64,000 nucleotides of DNA from Mesorhizobium sp. YM1C-6-2 (lineage in GTDB: Bacteria > Pseudomonadota > Alphaproteobacteria > Rhizobiales > Rhizobiaceae), in the NCBI RefSeq assembly GCF_003666685.1, contig NZ_RCIZ01000002.1, positions 1-64,000 of the forward strand. Direction: 5' to 3'. The translations under genes were made by a program, and so were the position numbers. Numbering within the stretch: the stretch's first letter is position 1; each line of letters begins with the position of its first letter. The notes beneath the pieces are model-generated. The model saw nothing but the letters and a program-made list of their open reading frames with translations. It was not told the DNA's origin and ran no database searches. Positions 45,742 through 55,598 of the stretch are shown in pieces.

Positions 45742-46521
45742 CTACCGATCTCCCTGCCGGCGATAGGCGACGGCCGCCTCGGCGTTTGCCGCCATGGTGA
45801 AGCCGATCGGTGTTTCGCGTTCCTCGGCGAGGTGGGCAAGCAAGCTGGCGGTGCGGCCGAGCAATGGGATCGCCTTGACCATGGAAGGCGCGAAATCGAG
45901 GTCGAGCAGCACGGCGGCGATCGGCATCGACACGTTCATGACCAGCGGCTTCCCCCAGACTTCCGGGGCGATGGCGCCGATATCGAGCGCCAGCCGCACG
46001 TGCCGGCCGGCGACACCCCGCTCGGACGCCAATGCGAGGATGCGCTCGGCGCGCGGGTCGACCGGCTTGTGGATGGGGTGGCCGAAGCCCGGCAGCTTGC
46101 CGCCCGATGCGTGGATCTCGGCAAGCGTCTCGCGGATCACTGTGCGCGGATCGCCTTCCTTCTCCCGCAACTCGACCAGCAGCCTAGCGCACAATTCCGA
46201 GGTGCCGAGGATGACCGGCCCGGCGCCCAGAATGCCGGCGGCAAGGGCGCCCTGAAGCGAGCCGGGATCTGCGGCAAGCGTCATGCGCGCCGCCTGGACG
46301 GTGGGCACCAGGCCGTGCTCGGCGATGGCCACCAGCAGGAGGTCGAGGAAGAAGCGCTGGTTTTCGGTCGGCTCGCGGCCGGTGAGCAGCAAATGGAAGT
46401 AGTCGGTGAAGCCGACCCGGCCCATGAGGTCGCGCGTAAGATCGCGGCCGCGCACCTCGATACGGTCCGCATGAGCCTCGCAAATGGAGGTGACGGCCGG
46501 CCCTGCTTTGCCGATCTGCAT
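45742..46521 (-). CDS. citrate synthase-superfamily protein (citryl-CoA lyase-like)
   Basis: A 259-aa short member of the citrate synthase fold. The central catalytic block GGKLPGFGHPIHKPVDPRAERI carries the conserved His-Pro and Asp-Pro-Arg, and SMPIAAVLLDLDF lies near the C-terminus. It is about 150 residues shorter than full citrate synthase, as in proteins annotated citryl-CoA lyase. It may cleave or form a carbon-carbon bond in a hydroxyacyl-CoA. First gene of the lyase-ligase-VOC-GST operon. Confidence 0.82.
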   Translation of the reverse strand: MQIGKAGPAVTSICEAHADRIEVRGRDLTRDLMGRVGFTDYFHLLLTGREPTENQRFFLDLLLVAIAEHGLVPTVQAARMTLAADPGSLQGALAAGILGAGPVILGTSELCARLLVELREKEGDPRTVIRETLAEIHASGGKLPGFGHPIHKPVDPRAERILALASERGVAGRHVRLALDIGAIAPEVWGKPLVMNVSMPIAAVLLDLDFAPSMVKAIPLLGRTASLLAHLAEERETPIGFTMAANAEAAVAYRRQGDR

Positions 46522-46762
46522 TTTTCCTCCCTCGCCGGGCAGTCTGGCGCTGCGTCTTATCCGGCTGCGGGAGATGCTATTTCAACTGGGCTTCCGGCGC
46601 CAGCGGCGTCGAGGACGATAAAAACGGGCCTTCTTGCGGATCGCGGGGGATTTGGCTATGAGGCCACCGCACCCCAGCGTTCCGCCAAAAACGGAACGCA
46701 CAGGGCCAATCCTCCAAGGCTTCCGCGAGCCCGGAACGTTCGACACGGGGCACACGCTTTCC

Positions 46763-48037
46763 ATGGCGCGCATCGTTATGAAATTCGGCGGTACGTCCGT
46801 GGCCGACATCGGCCGCATCCGCAACGTAGCGCGCCACGTCAAACGCGAGGTCGATGCCGGCCACGAGGTCGCCGTGGTGGTCTCTGCGATGGCCGGCAAG
46901 ACCAACGAGCTGGTCGGCTGGGTGCAGGAAGCCTCGAAGGCCGAAGGCTCCAATCTCAACATCTACGACGCCCGCGAATATGACGCGGTGGTGGCGTCCG
47001 GCGAGCAGGTGACGTCGGGGCTCCTGGCGCTGGTGCTGCAGTCGATGGGCGTCCATGCCCGCTCCTGGCAGGGCTGGCAGATCCCGATCCGAACCGACAA
47101 TGCCCATGGCGCGGCGCGCATCGAGGAGATCGACGGCTCGCTGATGATGCAGCGCTTCGGCGAAGGCCAGGTCGCGGTCATCGCCGGCTTCCAGGGCATT
47201 GCGCCGGACAACCGCATCGCGACGCTCGGCCGCGGTGGTTCGGACACCAGCGCCGTCGCCATCGCGGCCGCCGTCAGGGCCGACCGCTGCGACATCTATA
47301 CCGACGTGGACGGGGTCTACACGACCGACCCGCGCATCGAGCCCAAGGCGCGGCGCCTGCCTAAGATATCCTTCGAGGAAATGCTCGAAATGGCCTCGCT
47401 CGGCGCCAAGGTGCTGCAGGTGCGCTCGGTCGAGCTTGCCATGGTGCACAAGGTGCGCACTTTCGTGCGATCCTCCTTCGAGGACCCGGATGCGCCGGGC
47501 ATGGGCGATTTCCTGAACCCGCCCGGAACGCTTATTTGCGACGAGGATGAAATCGTGGAACAGCAGGTCGTCACCGGTATCGCCTATGCCAAGGACGAAG
47601 CCCAGATATCGCTCAGGCGCGTGGCCGACCGGCCGGGCGTGGCGGGCGGCATCTTCGGGCCGCTGGCCGAGGCCAACATCAATGTCGACATGATCGTCCA
47701 GAACATCTCCGAGGACGGCAAATCGACCGACATGACCTTCACCGTGCCCTCCGGCGACGTCGTCAAGGCGCTCGCCGTGCTCGACAAGGTCAAGCAGACC
47801 GTGGGATTCGACGTCGTCCAGCACGACGAGGGCATGTCCAAGGTGTCGGTCATCGGCATCGGCATGCGAAGCCATGCCGGCGTCGCCGCCACCGCCTTCA
47901 AGGCGCTTGCCGAGAAGGGGATCAACATCCGGGCGATCACAACGTCCGAGATCAAGATCTCGATCCTGATCGACGGGCCGTACACGGAATTGGCGGTGCG
48001 GACTTTACATTCCGTCTATGGGCTGGATAAGCAGTAA
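46763..48037 (+). CDS. lysC: aspartate kinase
   Basis: A 424-aa enzyme starting the aspartate family pathway (lysine, threonine, methionine, diaminopimelate). KFGGTSVAD at the N-terminus, GRGGSDTSAVAIA near 155-167, DVDGVYTTDPR, and two ACT domains in the last ~160 residues for feedback control by end products. The ATG at 46763 matches family starts (MARIVMKFGG). Order lysC then ptsP is typical of Rhizobiales. Length is normal. Confidence 0.97.
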   Translation: MARIVMKFGGTSVADIGRIRNVARHVKREVDAGHEVAVVVSAMAGKTNELVGWVQEASKAEGSNLNIYDAREYDAVVASGEQVTSGLLALVLQSMGVHARSWQGWQIPIRTDNAHGAARIEEIDGSLMMQRFGEGQVAVIAGFQGIAPDNRIATLGRGGSDTSAVAIAAAVRADRCDIYTDVDGVYTTDPRIEPKARRLPKISFEEMLEMASLGAKVLQVRSVELAMVHKVRTFVRSSFEDPDAPGMGDFLNPPGTLICDEDEIVEQQVVTGIAYAKDEAQISLRRVADRPGVAGGIFGPLAEANINVDMIVQNISEDGKSTDMTFTVPSGDVVKALAVLDKVKQTVGFDVVQHDEGMSKVSVIGIGMRSHAGVAATAFKALAEKGINIRAITTSEIKISILIDGPYTELAVRTLHSVYGLDKQ

Positions 48038-48065
48038 CAGACCCTAGGATCGTGATTTCGAAGCT

Positions 48066-48111
48066 CGTTTGATTTCGATACTGCGCCCCGGGCGAATTTC
48101 GAAATCGAACG
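48066..48111. promoter_or_regulatory. 13-bp imperfect inverted repeat between lysC and ptsP
   Basis: CGTTTGATTTCGA (48066-48078) and TCGAAATCGAACG (48099-48111) are complementary at 12 of 13 positions with a GC-rich 20-nt spacer. No T-run follows; it could be an operator, a leader hairpin or a repetitive palindrome. Confidence 0.5.
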
Positions 48112-48201
48112 GCACTGGCGTACTCTGGTGTCCGCCGGATTTTTCCGGCAGTAGTGGGGTGTTCGGGCGCGGAACCCTCTGCGCCCAGGGAGAGCCGCTT
48201 T

Positions 48202-50472
48202 ATGCGTGACATGGCCGCAGGCCCGCGCGTCCTGTTGAAACGGCTCCGCGAGCTGATGGCGGAGGCGCTCGCGCCGCAGGAGCGGCTCGATCGCATCGTG
48301 CATGACATCGCCCAGAACATGGTGGCCGAGGTCTGCTCGCTCTATGTCCTGCGCGCCGATTCGGTGCTCGAACTCTATGCCACCGAAGGCCTGAAGCGCG
48401 AATCGGTGCACCTTGCCCAGTTGCGTCTGGGCCAGGGCCTGGTTGGAACGATCGCGGCCAGCGCCCGCGCGCTGAACCTCTCCGAAGCCCAGCAGCATCC
48501 GGCCTTCGCCTACCTGCCCGAGACAGGCGAGGAGATCTACAGTTCCTTCCTCGGCGTGCCGGTGCTCAGGGCAGGGCGCACGCTCGGCGTGCTGGTGGTG
48601 CAGAACCGCACCAAGCGCCAGTATCGCGACGACGAGGTCGAGGCGCTGGAAACCGCCGCCATGGTCATCGCCGAGATGATCGCGGCCGGCGAGCTTGCCC
48701 ACCTGACCCGGCCGGGGCTGGAGCTCGATCTTCGCCGCCCGGCAAGCTTCACCGGCATCTCGTTCAACGACGGCATCGGGCTTGGCCATGTCGTGCTGCA
48801 CGAGCCGCGCATCGTCGTCACCAACCTCTTCAACGAGGATAGCGACGAGGAGATGCGGCGGCTGGAGCAGGCGCTGGGGTCGCTGCGCCTGTCGATCGAC
48901 GACATGCTGTCGCGCCGCGACGTCGCCTTCGAGGGCGAGCATCGCGCGGTGCTCGAAGCCTACCGCATGTTCGCCAACGACCAGGGCTGGGTGCGCAGGC
49001 TGGAGGAAGCGGTGCGCAACGGCCTCACCGCCGAGGCGGCGGTCGAGAAGGTGCAGAGCGACATGCGCGCGCGCATGCTGCACATGACCGACCCCTATCT
49101 GCGCGAGCGGATGAGCGATTTCGACGATCTCGCCAACCGGCTGCTGCGCATGCTGATGGGCCGCGGCCCGGACGACGTCGCGGCGGCGCTGCCCAAGGAC
49201 GCCATCATCGTGGCGCGCTCGATGGGCGCGGCCGAGCTGCTCGACTATCCGCGCGAGAAGCTGCGCGGGCTGGTGCTGGAGGACGGCACCGTCACCAGTC
49301 ACGTCGTCATCGTGGCGCGCGCGGTGGGCATTCCCGTCGCCGGCCAGGTCAAGGGCGCCGTCTCCATGTCGGAAAACGGCGACGCGATCATCGTCGACGG
49401 CGACGAGGGCACGATCCATCTCAGGCCGCAATCCGACCTCGAAGCCGCCTATGCCGAGAAGGTGCGGTTCCGGGCGCGCCGGCAGGAACTCTACCGCGAA
49501 CTGCGCAACAAGCCTTCGGTCAGCAGGGACGGCGTCGGCATCGACCTGATGATGAATGCCGGGCTTGCCGTCGACCTGCCGCAACTCGCCGAATCGGGCG
49601 CGGCGGGCATCGGCCTCTTCCGCACCGAGCTGCAGTTCATGGTCGCCTCGACCTTCCCGCGCGCCGAGGCGCAGGAAGGGCTCTACCGCGACGTGCTCGA
49701 CGCCGCGAAGGGCAAGCCGGTGACCTTCCGCACCATCGACATCGGCGGCGACAAGATCCTGCCCTACTTCAAGAACCTGGCGCATGAGGAAAACCCGGCG
49801 CTCGGCTGGCGCGCGATCCGCCTTACCCTCGACCGGCCCGGCCTCCTGCGCACCCAGATCCGGGCGCTGCTGAAAGCCGCGGGCGGGCGCGAGCTACGCC
49901 TGATGCTGCCCATGGTCACCGTGCTGTCCGAGGTCGCTCAGGCGCGCGAGATCATCGACAAGGAAGTGCGGCATTTGTCGCGCTTCGCCCATCACCTGCC
50001 GACCAGCCTGAAGCTCGGCGCCATGCTCGAGGTGCCGGCGCTGCTGTGGCAGCTCGACGAGCTGATGAAGGCGGTCGACTTCGTCTCGGTCGGCTCCAAC
50101 GACCTGTTCCAGTTCGTGATGGCGGCCGATCGCGGCAACACGCAGCTTGCCGACCGCTTCGACACGCTGTCGGTGCCGTTCCTCAGGGTGCTGAAGCAGG
50201 TTGCCGACGCCGGTATCCGCAACCACACGCCCGTCACGCTCTGCGGCGAGCTTGCCGGCAGGCCGATCTCGGCGATGGCGCTGATCGGGCTCGGCTACCG
50301 GTCCATCTCGATGTCGCCGGCCTCGATCGGCCCGGTCAAGGCGATGCTCGCCGAACTGCCGGTCGGCGAACTGACGAAATTCTTCGAGGAAAATCTCGCC
50401 GGCCACGCCGCCAACCTGCCGATGCGGGCACTCTTGCAGGCCTTCGCCGACGATCGCGGGATTCCGCTTTAA
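48202..50472 (+). CDS. ptsP: phosphoenolpyruvate-protein phosphotransferase PtsP (EI-Ntr)
   Basis: A 756-aa nitrogen-PTS enzyme I. Residues ~10-165 are a GAF domain (sensing, for example, glutamine in relatives), and ~170-750 the EI part: phospho-His367 in GTVTSHVVIVARAVGIP, then the PEP-binding barrel with GLFRTELQFM, and VGSNDLFQFVMAADRGN. It passes phosphate from PEP to NPr and EIIA-Ntr to coordinate nitrogen, potassium and carbon. ATG at 48202 is chosen by family start. Complete. Confidence 0.96.
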   Translation: MRDMAAGPRVLLKRLRELMAEALAPQERLDRIVHDIAQNMVAEVCSLYVLRADSVLELYATEGLKRESVHLAQLRLGQGLVGTIAASARALNLSEAQQHPAFAYLPETGEEIYSSFLGVPVLRAGRTLGVLVVQNRTKRQYRDDEVEALETAAMVIAEMIAAGELAHLTRPGLELDLRRPASFTGISFNDGIGLGHVVLHEPRIVVTNLFNEDSDEEMRRLEQALGSLRLSIDDMLSRRDVAFEGEHRAVLEAYRMFANDQGWVRRLEEAVRNGLTAEAAVEKVQSDMRARMLHMTDPYLRERMSDFDDLANRLLRMLMGRGPDDVAAALPKDAIIVARSMGAAELLDYPREKLRGLVLEDGTVTSHVVIVARAVGIPVAGQVKGAVSMSENGDAIIVDGDEGTIHLRPQSDLEAAYAEKVRFRARRQELYRELRNKPSVSRDGVGIDLMMNAGLAVDLPQLAESGAAGIGLFRTELQFMVASTFPRAEAQEGLYRDVLDAAKGKPVTFRTIDIGGDKILPYFKNLAHEENPALGWRAIRLTLDRPGLLRTQIRALLKAAGGRELRLMLPMVTVLSEVAQAREIIDKEVRHLSRFAHHLPTSLKLGAMLEVPALLWQLDELMKAVDFVSVGSNDLFQFVMAADRGNTQLADRFDTLSVPFLRVLKQVADAGIRNHTPVTLCGELAGRPISAMALIGLGYRSISMSPASIGPVKAMLAELPVGELTKFFEENLAGHAANLPMRALLQAFADDRGIPL

Positions 50473-50654
50473 AATCGTCGACTGCCCTGATTGCCGAGGT
50501 GAGTGGGACGCTCCGCGATGTCTTGCCGGGAGCTCCCAAAGTGCGCTTGGCACAGCCGTTCTGCAACAAGTGGTTGCAACGGTATCGGGCGTGTGTAAGC
50601 CTGCCAAAAGCGTCGATTTCGACCGCGCCGAATGCTTGGGGGCAAGAGTAAAGA

Positions 50655-51998
50655 ATGACTGGCAGACTTGGTGCGTTGCTCGCGAGCGCCTTACTGGTGC
50701 TGTTCACGGCTTCTCCCCTGCAGGCTCAGAGTTCCCCATCGGGTGCGGTGGTCTTCGACAACGTGCGCATCTTTGACGGCGCTGCCTTGACCGAGCCGAT
50801 GAACGTGCTCGTCGAAGGGAACAAGATCGCAAGGATTTCGGCCGAACCGATCAGTACGGATGCAGCGGCGACACGAATCGCGGGCGACGGCCGAACGCTG
50901 ATGCCCGGACTTATCGATGCGCATTGGCATACGTTCATGGTCCGGCCTTCGATGATGATGGCGTCGACTGCGCCGTTCCCCTTCATAACGTTGCTGGCGG
51001 GAGCCGAAGCCGAGTCGACGCTCATGCGCGGTTTCACCAGTGTTCGCGATCTGGGTGGGCCGGCATTCGGCCTCAAGATGGCGATTGACAGGGGCGTGAT
51101 GCCCGGGCCGCGCATCTGGCCGTCAGGGGCGATGATCTCGCAGACCGGAGGTCACGGGGATTTCCGGATGCTGTCCGACTTGCCGGCGACGCCTAGCGTC
51201 CTGAGCTACCCGGAGCGTATGGGCATGTCGGCAATCGTCGATTCGCCGGACGAGGTTCGCAAGCGCACCCGGGAGCAATTGCTGCAAGGGGCCAGCCAGA
51301 TCAAGCTGACCGTCAGCGGCGGGGTATCGTCGCCCTATGGACCGATCGACACGTTCCAGTTGAGCGTCGACGAAATCCGGGCGGCCGTCGAAGCGGCGGC
51401 AAACTGGGGCACCTATGTGACGGTGCATGCCTATACGCCGGAAGCGATACGCAACGCGATCGAAGCCGGCGCAAAGGTCATCGACCATGGCCAGCTCGCC
51501 GATGAAGACGCCGTCAAGCTGATGGCGGAAAAAGGCACATGGTGGAGCCTCCAGCCATTCGTCGGCGATGAGAACGCGAACCAACATGCGGATCCCGAGC
51601 GACAGGCAAGCGCGGCCGAGATCCATGCCGGTACCGACAGGGCATACGAGCTGGCGCGAAAGCATGGTGTGAAGGTCGCGTTCGGCACCGACATTCTGTT
51701 CGATGCCGCGCGGGCCGCACGGCAGGGGTCGCAGCTCGAAACAATGACACGGTGGTACACGCCGGCGGAGGTGCTGAAGATGGCGACCGCGGACAATGCC
51801 GAGCTGCTGGCGCTGTCCGATCGGCGCAATCCCTATCCGGGCAGGCTTGGCGTCGTCGAAGTCGGTGCACTCGCGGACCTGCTTCTGGTCGACGGTGATC
51901 CGATCGCCCAGATCGGGCTGCTTGCGGACCCCGCGAAGAACCTGCTGGTCATCATGAAGGACGGCCGTATCGTCAAGAACACCGTCGTGAAGGATTGA
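50655..51998 (+). CDS. exported metal-dependent amidohydrolase
   Basis: A 447-aa protein with a signal peptide (~1-25, cleavage near LQAQ) and an amidohydrolase TIM barrel. His90 and His92 (DAHWHTF), the bridging Lys in ASQIKLTVSGG, His in VTVHAYTPEA, and Asp in VAFGTDI give the binuclear metal set. Substrate may be an amide or dipeptide; imidazolonepropionase/prolidase-like members are the closest in pattern. It lies between ptsP and prfA, where many relatives have nothing, and codon use is slightly different, suggesting a later insertion. Confidence 0.87.
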   Translation: MTGRLGALLASALLVLFTASPLQAQSSPSGAVVFDNVRIFDGAALTEPMNVLVEGNKIARISAEPISTDAAATRIAGDGRTLMPGLIDAHWHTFMVRPSMMMASTAPFPFITLLAGAEAESTLMRGFTSVRDLGGPAFGLKMAIDRGVMPGPRIWPSGAMISQTGGHGDFRMLSDLPATPSVLSYPERMGMSAIVDSPDEVRKRTREQLLQGASQIKLTVSGGVSSPYGPIDTFQLSVDEIRAAVEAAANWGTYVTVHAYTPEAIRNAIEAGAKVIDHGQLADEDAVKLMAEKGTWWSLQPFVGDENANQHADPERQASAAEIHAGTDRAYELARKHGVKVAFGTDILFDAARAARQGSQLETMTRWYTPAEVLKMATADNAELLALSDRRNPYPGRLGVVEVGALADLLLVDGDPIAQIGLLADPAKNLLVIMKDGRIVKNTVVKD

Positions 51999-52164
51999 GG
52001 ATACCCGTCGAGGAATTCGCCGGCCGGTCCGTGCTCTGCATGGGACGTCGCGACCAGTCGACGAGTTACCAAGCCTGTTTTCAGAACTTGTTTCAACGTT
52101 TGCAGCAGCCCGTCGAAACCCTGGTGGCCGAGGCGGGTGCGCCAAGATTGAGTGCTGAAGAAAC

Positions 52165-53109
52165 ATGAAAATCCGTTTCGGTTGTGCGACCGCCCTTGCT
52201 CTCGGCTGCCTCTATCCGGGCGTCGATCTCCATGCAGCGGAAGGTGGCGCTGGCGTCTACGTGCTCGGGCTGCGCAGCAGCGGCGCCGGTCTCACCCCGC
52301 CTCCGGGGGTGTTTTTCTCGGATCAGCTTTTCATCTACGACGGATCCTTGGCCGGCCTCGTCGAGCTTGACGGTGGTGTGCTCGCTGCCGGCGTTGATGC
52401 CAGCGTCATCGTCAACATTCCAACGGTGGTTTGGGTGACAGAAGCCGAGGTGATGGGCGCCAGGCTCGGCTTTTCCGCGACGACTCCGTTTGGCCGTACC
52501 GCCGTCGAAGGGTTCGTGAACCCGTTCGTGGAAGCCAGCGACAGCGTGACGACGTTCGGCGACCCTGCCCTGGCCGCCTTCCTTGGCTGGAACAGCGGCA
52601 ATTTCCACATACAATCCGGCGTCACGGGCTATTTTCCGGTTGGCGACTACACGGAGGGTGCGCTTGCCAACGTCGCTCGTCACAGGCTTGCCGCGGACTT
52701 CTAAATGGCCGTCACCTGGCTCAATCCCGAATGGGGGATCGATGTCTCGAACACTATCGGGTTCACCTTCAACGCAGAGAACCAGGCGACCAACTACAGG
52801 ACCGGAAATGAATTCCACTGGGAAGGCGCGATCACCAAGCAACTGACCGAAAGTTTTTCGGCAGGGCTCGTTGGCTACTACTACAAGCAGCTGACGGCGG
52901 ATGAGGCGCCGCCGGCGATCGCCGCGATCCTCGGCGATTTCAAGGGGGAGATAGCGGGCATAGGCGCGCAGATAGGCTACAATTTCCACATCGGCGAAGC
53001 GCCAGTCTCGACCCGGTTGAGATATTATCACCAGTTCAATGCCACAAATCACCTGGAGGGCGATTCCGTCTTCCTGTCCCTGAGCCTTCCGCTGGCGGTA
53101 AACCGATAG
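52165..53109 (+). pseudogene. outer-membrane MetA/SphA-like channel protein, interrupted by an in-frame TAA
   Basis: A 315-codon reading with signal peptide (cut near DLHAAEG) and beta-barrel pattern of the meta-pathway phenol-degradation transporter-like family. A TAA at 52702-52704 breaks it after residue 179; the same frame continues from 52705 for 134 residues (start MAVTWLNPEWGIDVS) with the family's C-terminal strands: QATNYRTGNEFHWEGAITKQ, SAGLVGYYYKQLT, and a C-terminal LSLSLPLAVNR. No frame change is needed, so one nonsense change explains the break. It could alternatively be split into two short genes or be read through. Confidence 0.72.
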
Positions 53110-53152
53110 AGCGAAAGTTCCTCGGCCCGATCTGAGTCCCCAGGCGATCTGG

Positions 53153-53275
53153 AGCGATTTGGATCGCCGCGAGCAGGAAAAACGGGTTGCGAGGAAGGTC
53201 GTGCTTTCGTGGCTCGATGTTGACGCGGTATTCCAATGCGGCGAAGAAGTTCTTGGCTGACGCGATGGTTGTTCT
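53153..53275 (-). pseudogene. possible IS5-like transposase C-terminal remnant
   Basis: A 41-codon minus-strand stretch reads KNFFAALEYRVNIEPR followed by HDLPRNPFFLLAAIQIA, which resembles the FF-x-LK-x-RRIATRYDKLARNFLAAI end of IS5-group transposases with small insertions. It has no start, no other transposase motifs and no terminal repeats. It lies in the 225-bp gap between the broken porin gene and prfA. The match is by eye and weak. Confidence 0.3.
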
Positions 53276-53334
53276 GCCTGACTGCGAACGAGGATGCCGT
53301 TGAGCTTTCCCGCGATCTTCGATAAGGCGCGTCG

Positions 53335-54408
53335 ATGATCTCACTCCCCCGCGACCGAATGAACCAGCTCGTCAAGCGTTTCGACATGCTCGAAGCGCAG
53401 ATGGCGGCGGGGCCGGACGCCGACGCCTATGTGAAGCTGGCGTCTGAATATTCCGAATTGCAGGATATTGCCGGCAGGATCAGGGAGCTTTTCAAGGCGG
53501 AAGGCGAGCTTGCCGACCTGGAGGCCATGCTCGCCGACAAGGGCACCGACGCTGAGATGCGGGCGCTTGCCGAGGCCGATCTTCCCGGCGTCGAGGAACG
53601 CATCGACAGCCTGCGCCACGAGATCCAGATCCTGCTCCTGCCGAAGGACGCGGCTGACCAGAAGAACGCCATTCTCGAAATCCGCGCCGGCACCGGCGGC
53701 GATGAGGCGGCGCTCTTCGCCGGCGACCTCTTCCGCATGTACGAGCGCTACGCGGCCGATCAGGGATGGCGCATGGAGGTGGTCTCGGCGAGCGACGGCG
53801 ACGCCGGCGGCTTCAAGGAAATCATCGCCAGCGTCTCGGGCAAGGGCGTCTTCGCCAAGCTGAAGTTCGAGTCGGGCGTGCATCGCGTGCAGCGCGTGCC
53901 GGCGACCGAAGCCAGCGGCCGCATCCACACGTCGGCGGCGACGGTGGCGGTGCTGCCCGAGGCGGAGGAGGTGGACATCGAGATACGCCCCGAGGATATC
54001 CGCGTCGACACGATGCGCGCTTCGGGCTCCGGCGGACAGCACGTCAACACGACCGACTCGGCGGTGCGCATCACCCATCTGCCGACCGGCATCATGGTCG
54101 TGCAGGCGGAGAAATCGCAGCATCAGAACCGGGCGCGGGCCATGCAGATCCTGCGCGCGCGGCTGTTCGACATGGAGCGCAGCCGCGCCAATGACGAGCG
54201 CTCGGAATCGCGCAAGCTGCAGGTCGGCTCGGGCGACCGTTCCGAGCGCATCCGCACCTATAATTTCCCGCAGGGGCGGCTTACCGACCACCGCATCAAC
54301 CTGACGCTCTACAAGCTCGACCGGGTGATGATGGGCGAGCTCGACGAGGTGATCGACGCGCTGATCACCGACCACCAGTCGAAGCTCCTGGCGGCCGAGA
54401 GCGAGTGA
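53335..54408 (+). CDS. prfA: peptide chain release factor 1
   Basis: A 357-aa class I release factor for UAA and UAG. It shows the N-terminal helical domain, the PAT-like codon-recognition region [18 protein letters not shown], and the universal GGQ loop ([13 protein letters not shown]) that triggers peptide release and is methylated by PrmC, the next gene. Complete and normal in length. It is followed with 4-bp overlap by prmC, the standard pair. Confidence 0.97.
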   Translation: MISLPRDRMNQLVKRFDMLEAQMAAGPDADAYVKLASEYSELQDIAGRIRELFKAEGELADLEAMLADKGTDAEMRALAEADLPGVEERIDSLRHEIQILLLPKDAADQKNAILEIRAGTGGDEAALFAGDLFRMYERYAADQGWRMEVVSASDGDAGGFKEIIASVSGKGVFAKLKFESGVHRVQRVPATEASGRIHTSAATVAVLPEAEEVDIEIRPEDIRVDTMRASGSGGQHVNTTDSAVRITHLPTGIMVVQAEKSQHQNRARAMQILRARLFDMERSRANDERSESRKLQVGSGDRSERIRTYNFPQGRLTDHRINLTLYKLDRVMMGELDEVIDALITDHQSKLLAAESE

Positions 54409-55286
54409 CCGGCGCGGACGATGGACCTTCCGTGACCCTCGCCGATCTCCATGGAGAGGCGCGCGCCGCTCTTGCCCGGGCGGACATCGCCGATGCGAAG
54501 CTCGACGCGCGTCTCATCGTCGAGCATTTTTCGGGGACGAGCCGCGCCGACGCGGTCAGCAGACCGGACATGCCGGTCGATCCGGAAAAGGCCGACGCCG
54601 TCCGGCAGGCCATTGCGCGGCGCGCGGCGGGTGAGCCCGTTCACCGCATCCTTGGCTTTCGCGAGTTCTACGGGCTCAAGTTCTTTCTCACCCCGGAAAC
54701 TCTGGAGCCGCGGCCGGACACTGAGACGCTGGTCGACGCGGTCCTGCCATTCCTGCGTCAGCGTGCCGCTAGGGAAGGTGGCTGCCGCATCCTCGACCTC
54801 GGCACCGGGACGGGCGCGATAGCCCTGGCCCTGCTCGCGGAAGTCCCTCAGGCTGCCGCCGTCGGCGTCGACATCTCGGCCGATGCGCTGGCCACCGCGG
54901 CGCGCAACGCCTTGGAAAACGGCCTTTCCGGACGCTTCGAACCGGTCCGGTCCGACTGGTTCGAAAAAATTTCGGGGCCCTTCCATGTAATTGTCGCAAA
55001 CCCCCCCTATATATCGTCGAAAGAGCTAGAGACCTTGCAGCGCGAGGTCAGGAATTTCGATCCGGCGAGAGCCCTTGATGGCGGCGCCGATGGGCTCGAT
55101 GCTTACAGAACGATTGCAGCGCAGGCGAATGCATATCTCGAACCAGCCGGAAGGGTGGCCGTCGAGATCGGATACACGCAAAAGGAAGCGGTAACCCGCC
55201 TGTTCGAGGCGGCCGGTTTTCGGACTCTGGAGGCGAGAAAGGATCTCGCCGGACACGACCGGGTGCTGGTTTTCGAACCTAGATAA
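54405..55286 (+). CDS. prmC: release factor glutamine methyltransferase PrmC
   Basis: A 293-aa SAM-dependent enzyme that methylates the GGQ glutamine of release factors. The SAM motif [16 protein letters not shown] is near residue 130 and the substrate-binding NPPYIS near 205. The N-terminal helical domain is complete. GTG start lies in the 4-bp overlap with prfA; another GTG 27 bp later would remove only flexible residues. Complete; downstream gap then leads to the DUF4167 gene. Confidence 0.95.
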   Translation: MTGADDGPSVTLADLHGEARAALARADIADAKLDARLIVEHFSGTSRADAVSRPDMPVDPEKADAVRQAIARRAAGEPVHRILGFREFYGLKFFLTPETLEPRPDTETLVDAVLPFLRQRAAREGGCRILDLGTGTGAIALALLAEVPQAAAVGVDISADALATAARNALENGLSGRFEPVRSDWFEKISGPFHVIVANPPYISSKELETLQREVRNFDPARALDGGADGLDAYRTIAAQANAYLEPAGRVAVEIGYTQKEAVTRLFEAAGFRTLEARKDLAGHDRVLVFEPR

Positions 55287-55598
55287 CTGGCGTGGATAAC
55301 GGGATTTCGGCGCTGCAAAAACCGCTTGGCAAGTATGGCGAATGCAGGTAGGGTCCCGGCACCGGATGAGACGAAGCAGGCAGTGCTGTTACCAACCGGA
55401 TTTCCAGATCGACAGGCTGCCTTCTTGCGGAAACGACGCTTTAGCTTCGTACGGGGATCGTTCGGCAGTTAATACGTAACCGGAACGGGATGAACGTGGC
55501 GCCGACGCAAACGCGGGCGAGCACCGTTAGAACAACATGGAACGGCGGGCTGCACCTGCGCCCCGTATCCAGAGCTTTTTAAAACCCAAGAGAGTCTA
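55287..55598. other. 312-bp intergenic region before the DUF4167 gene
   Basis: I see no gene, tRNA or strong palindrome here. It must hold the promoter and leader of the DUF4167 gene; an AT-richer stretch (GAGCTTTTTAAAACCC near 55569-55585) lies just before the start. Confidence 0.5.
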
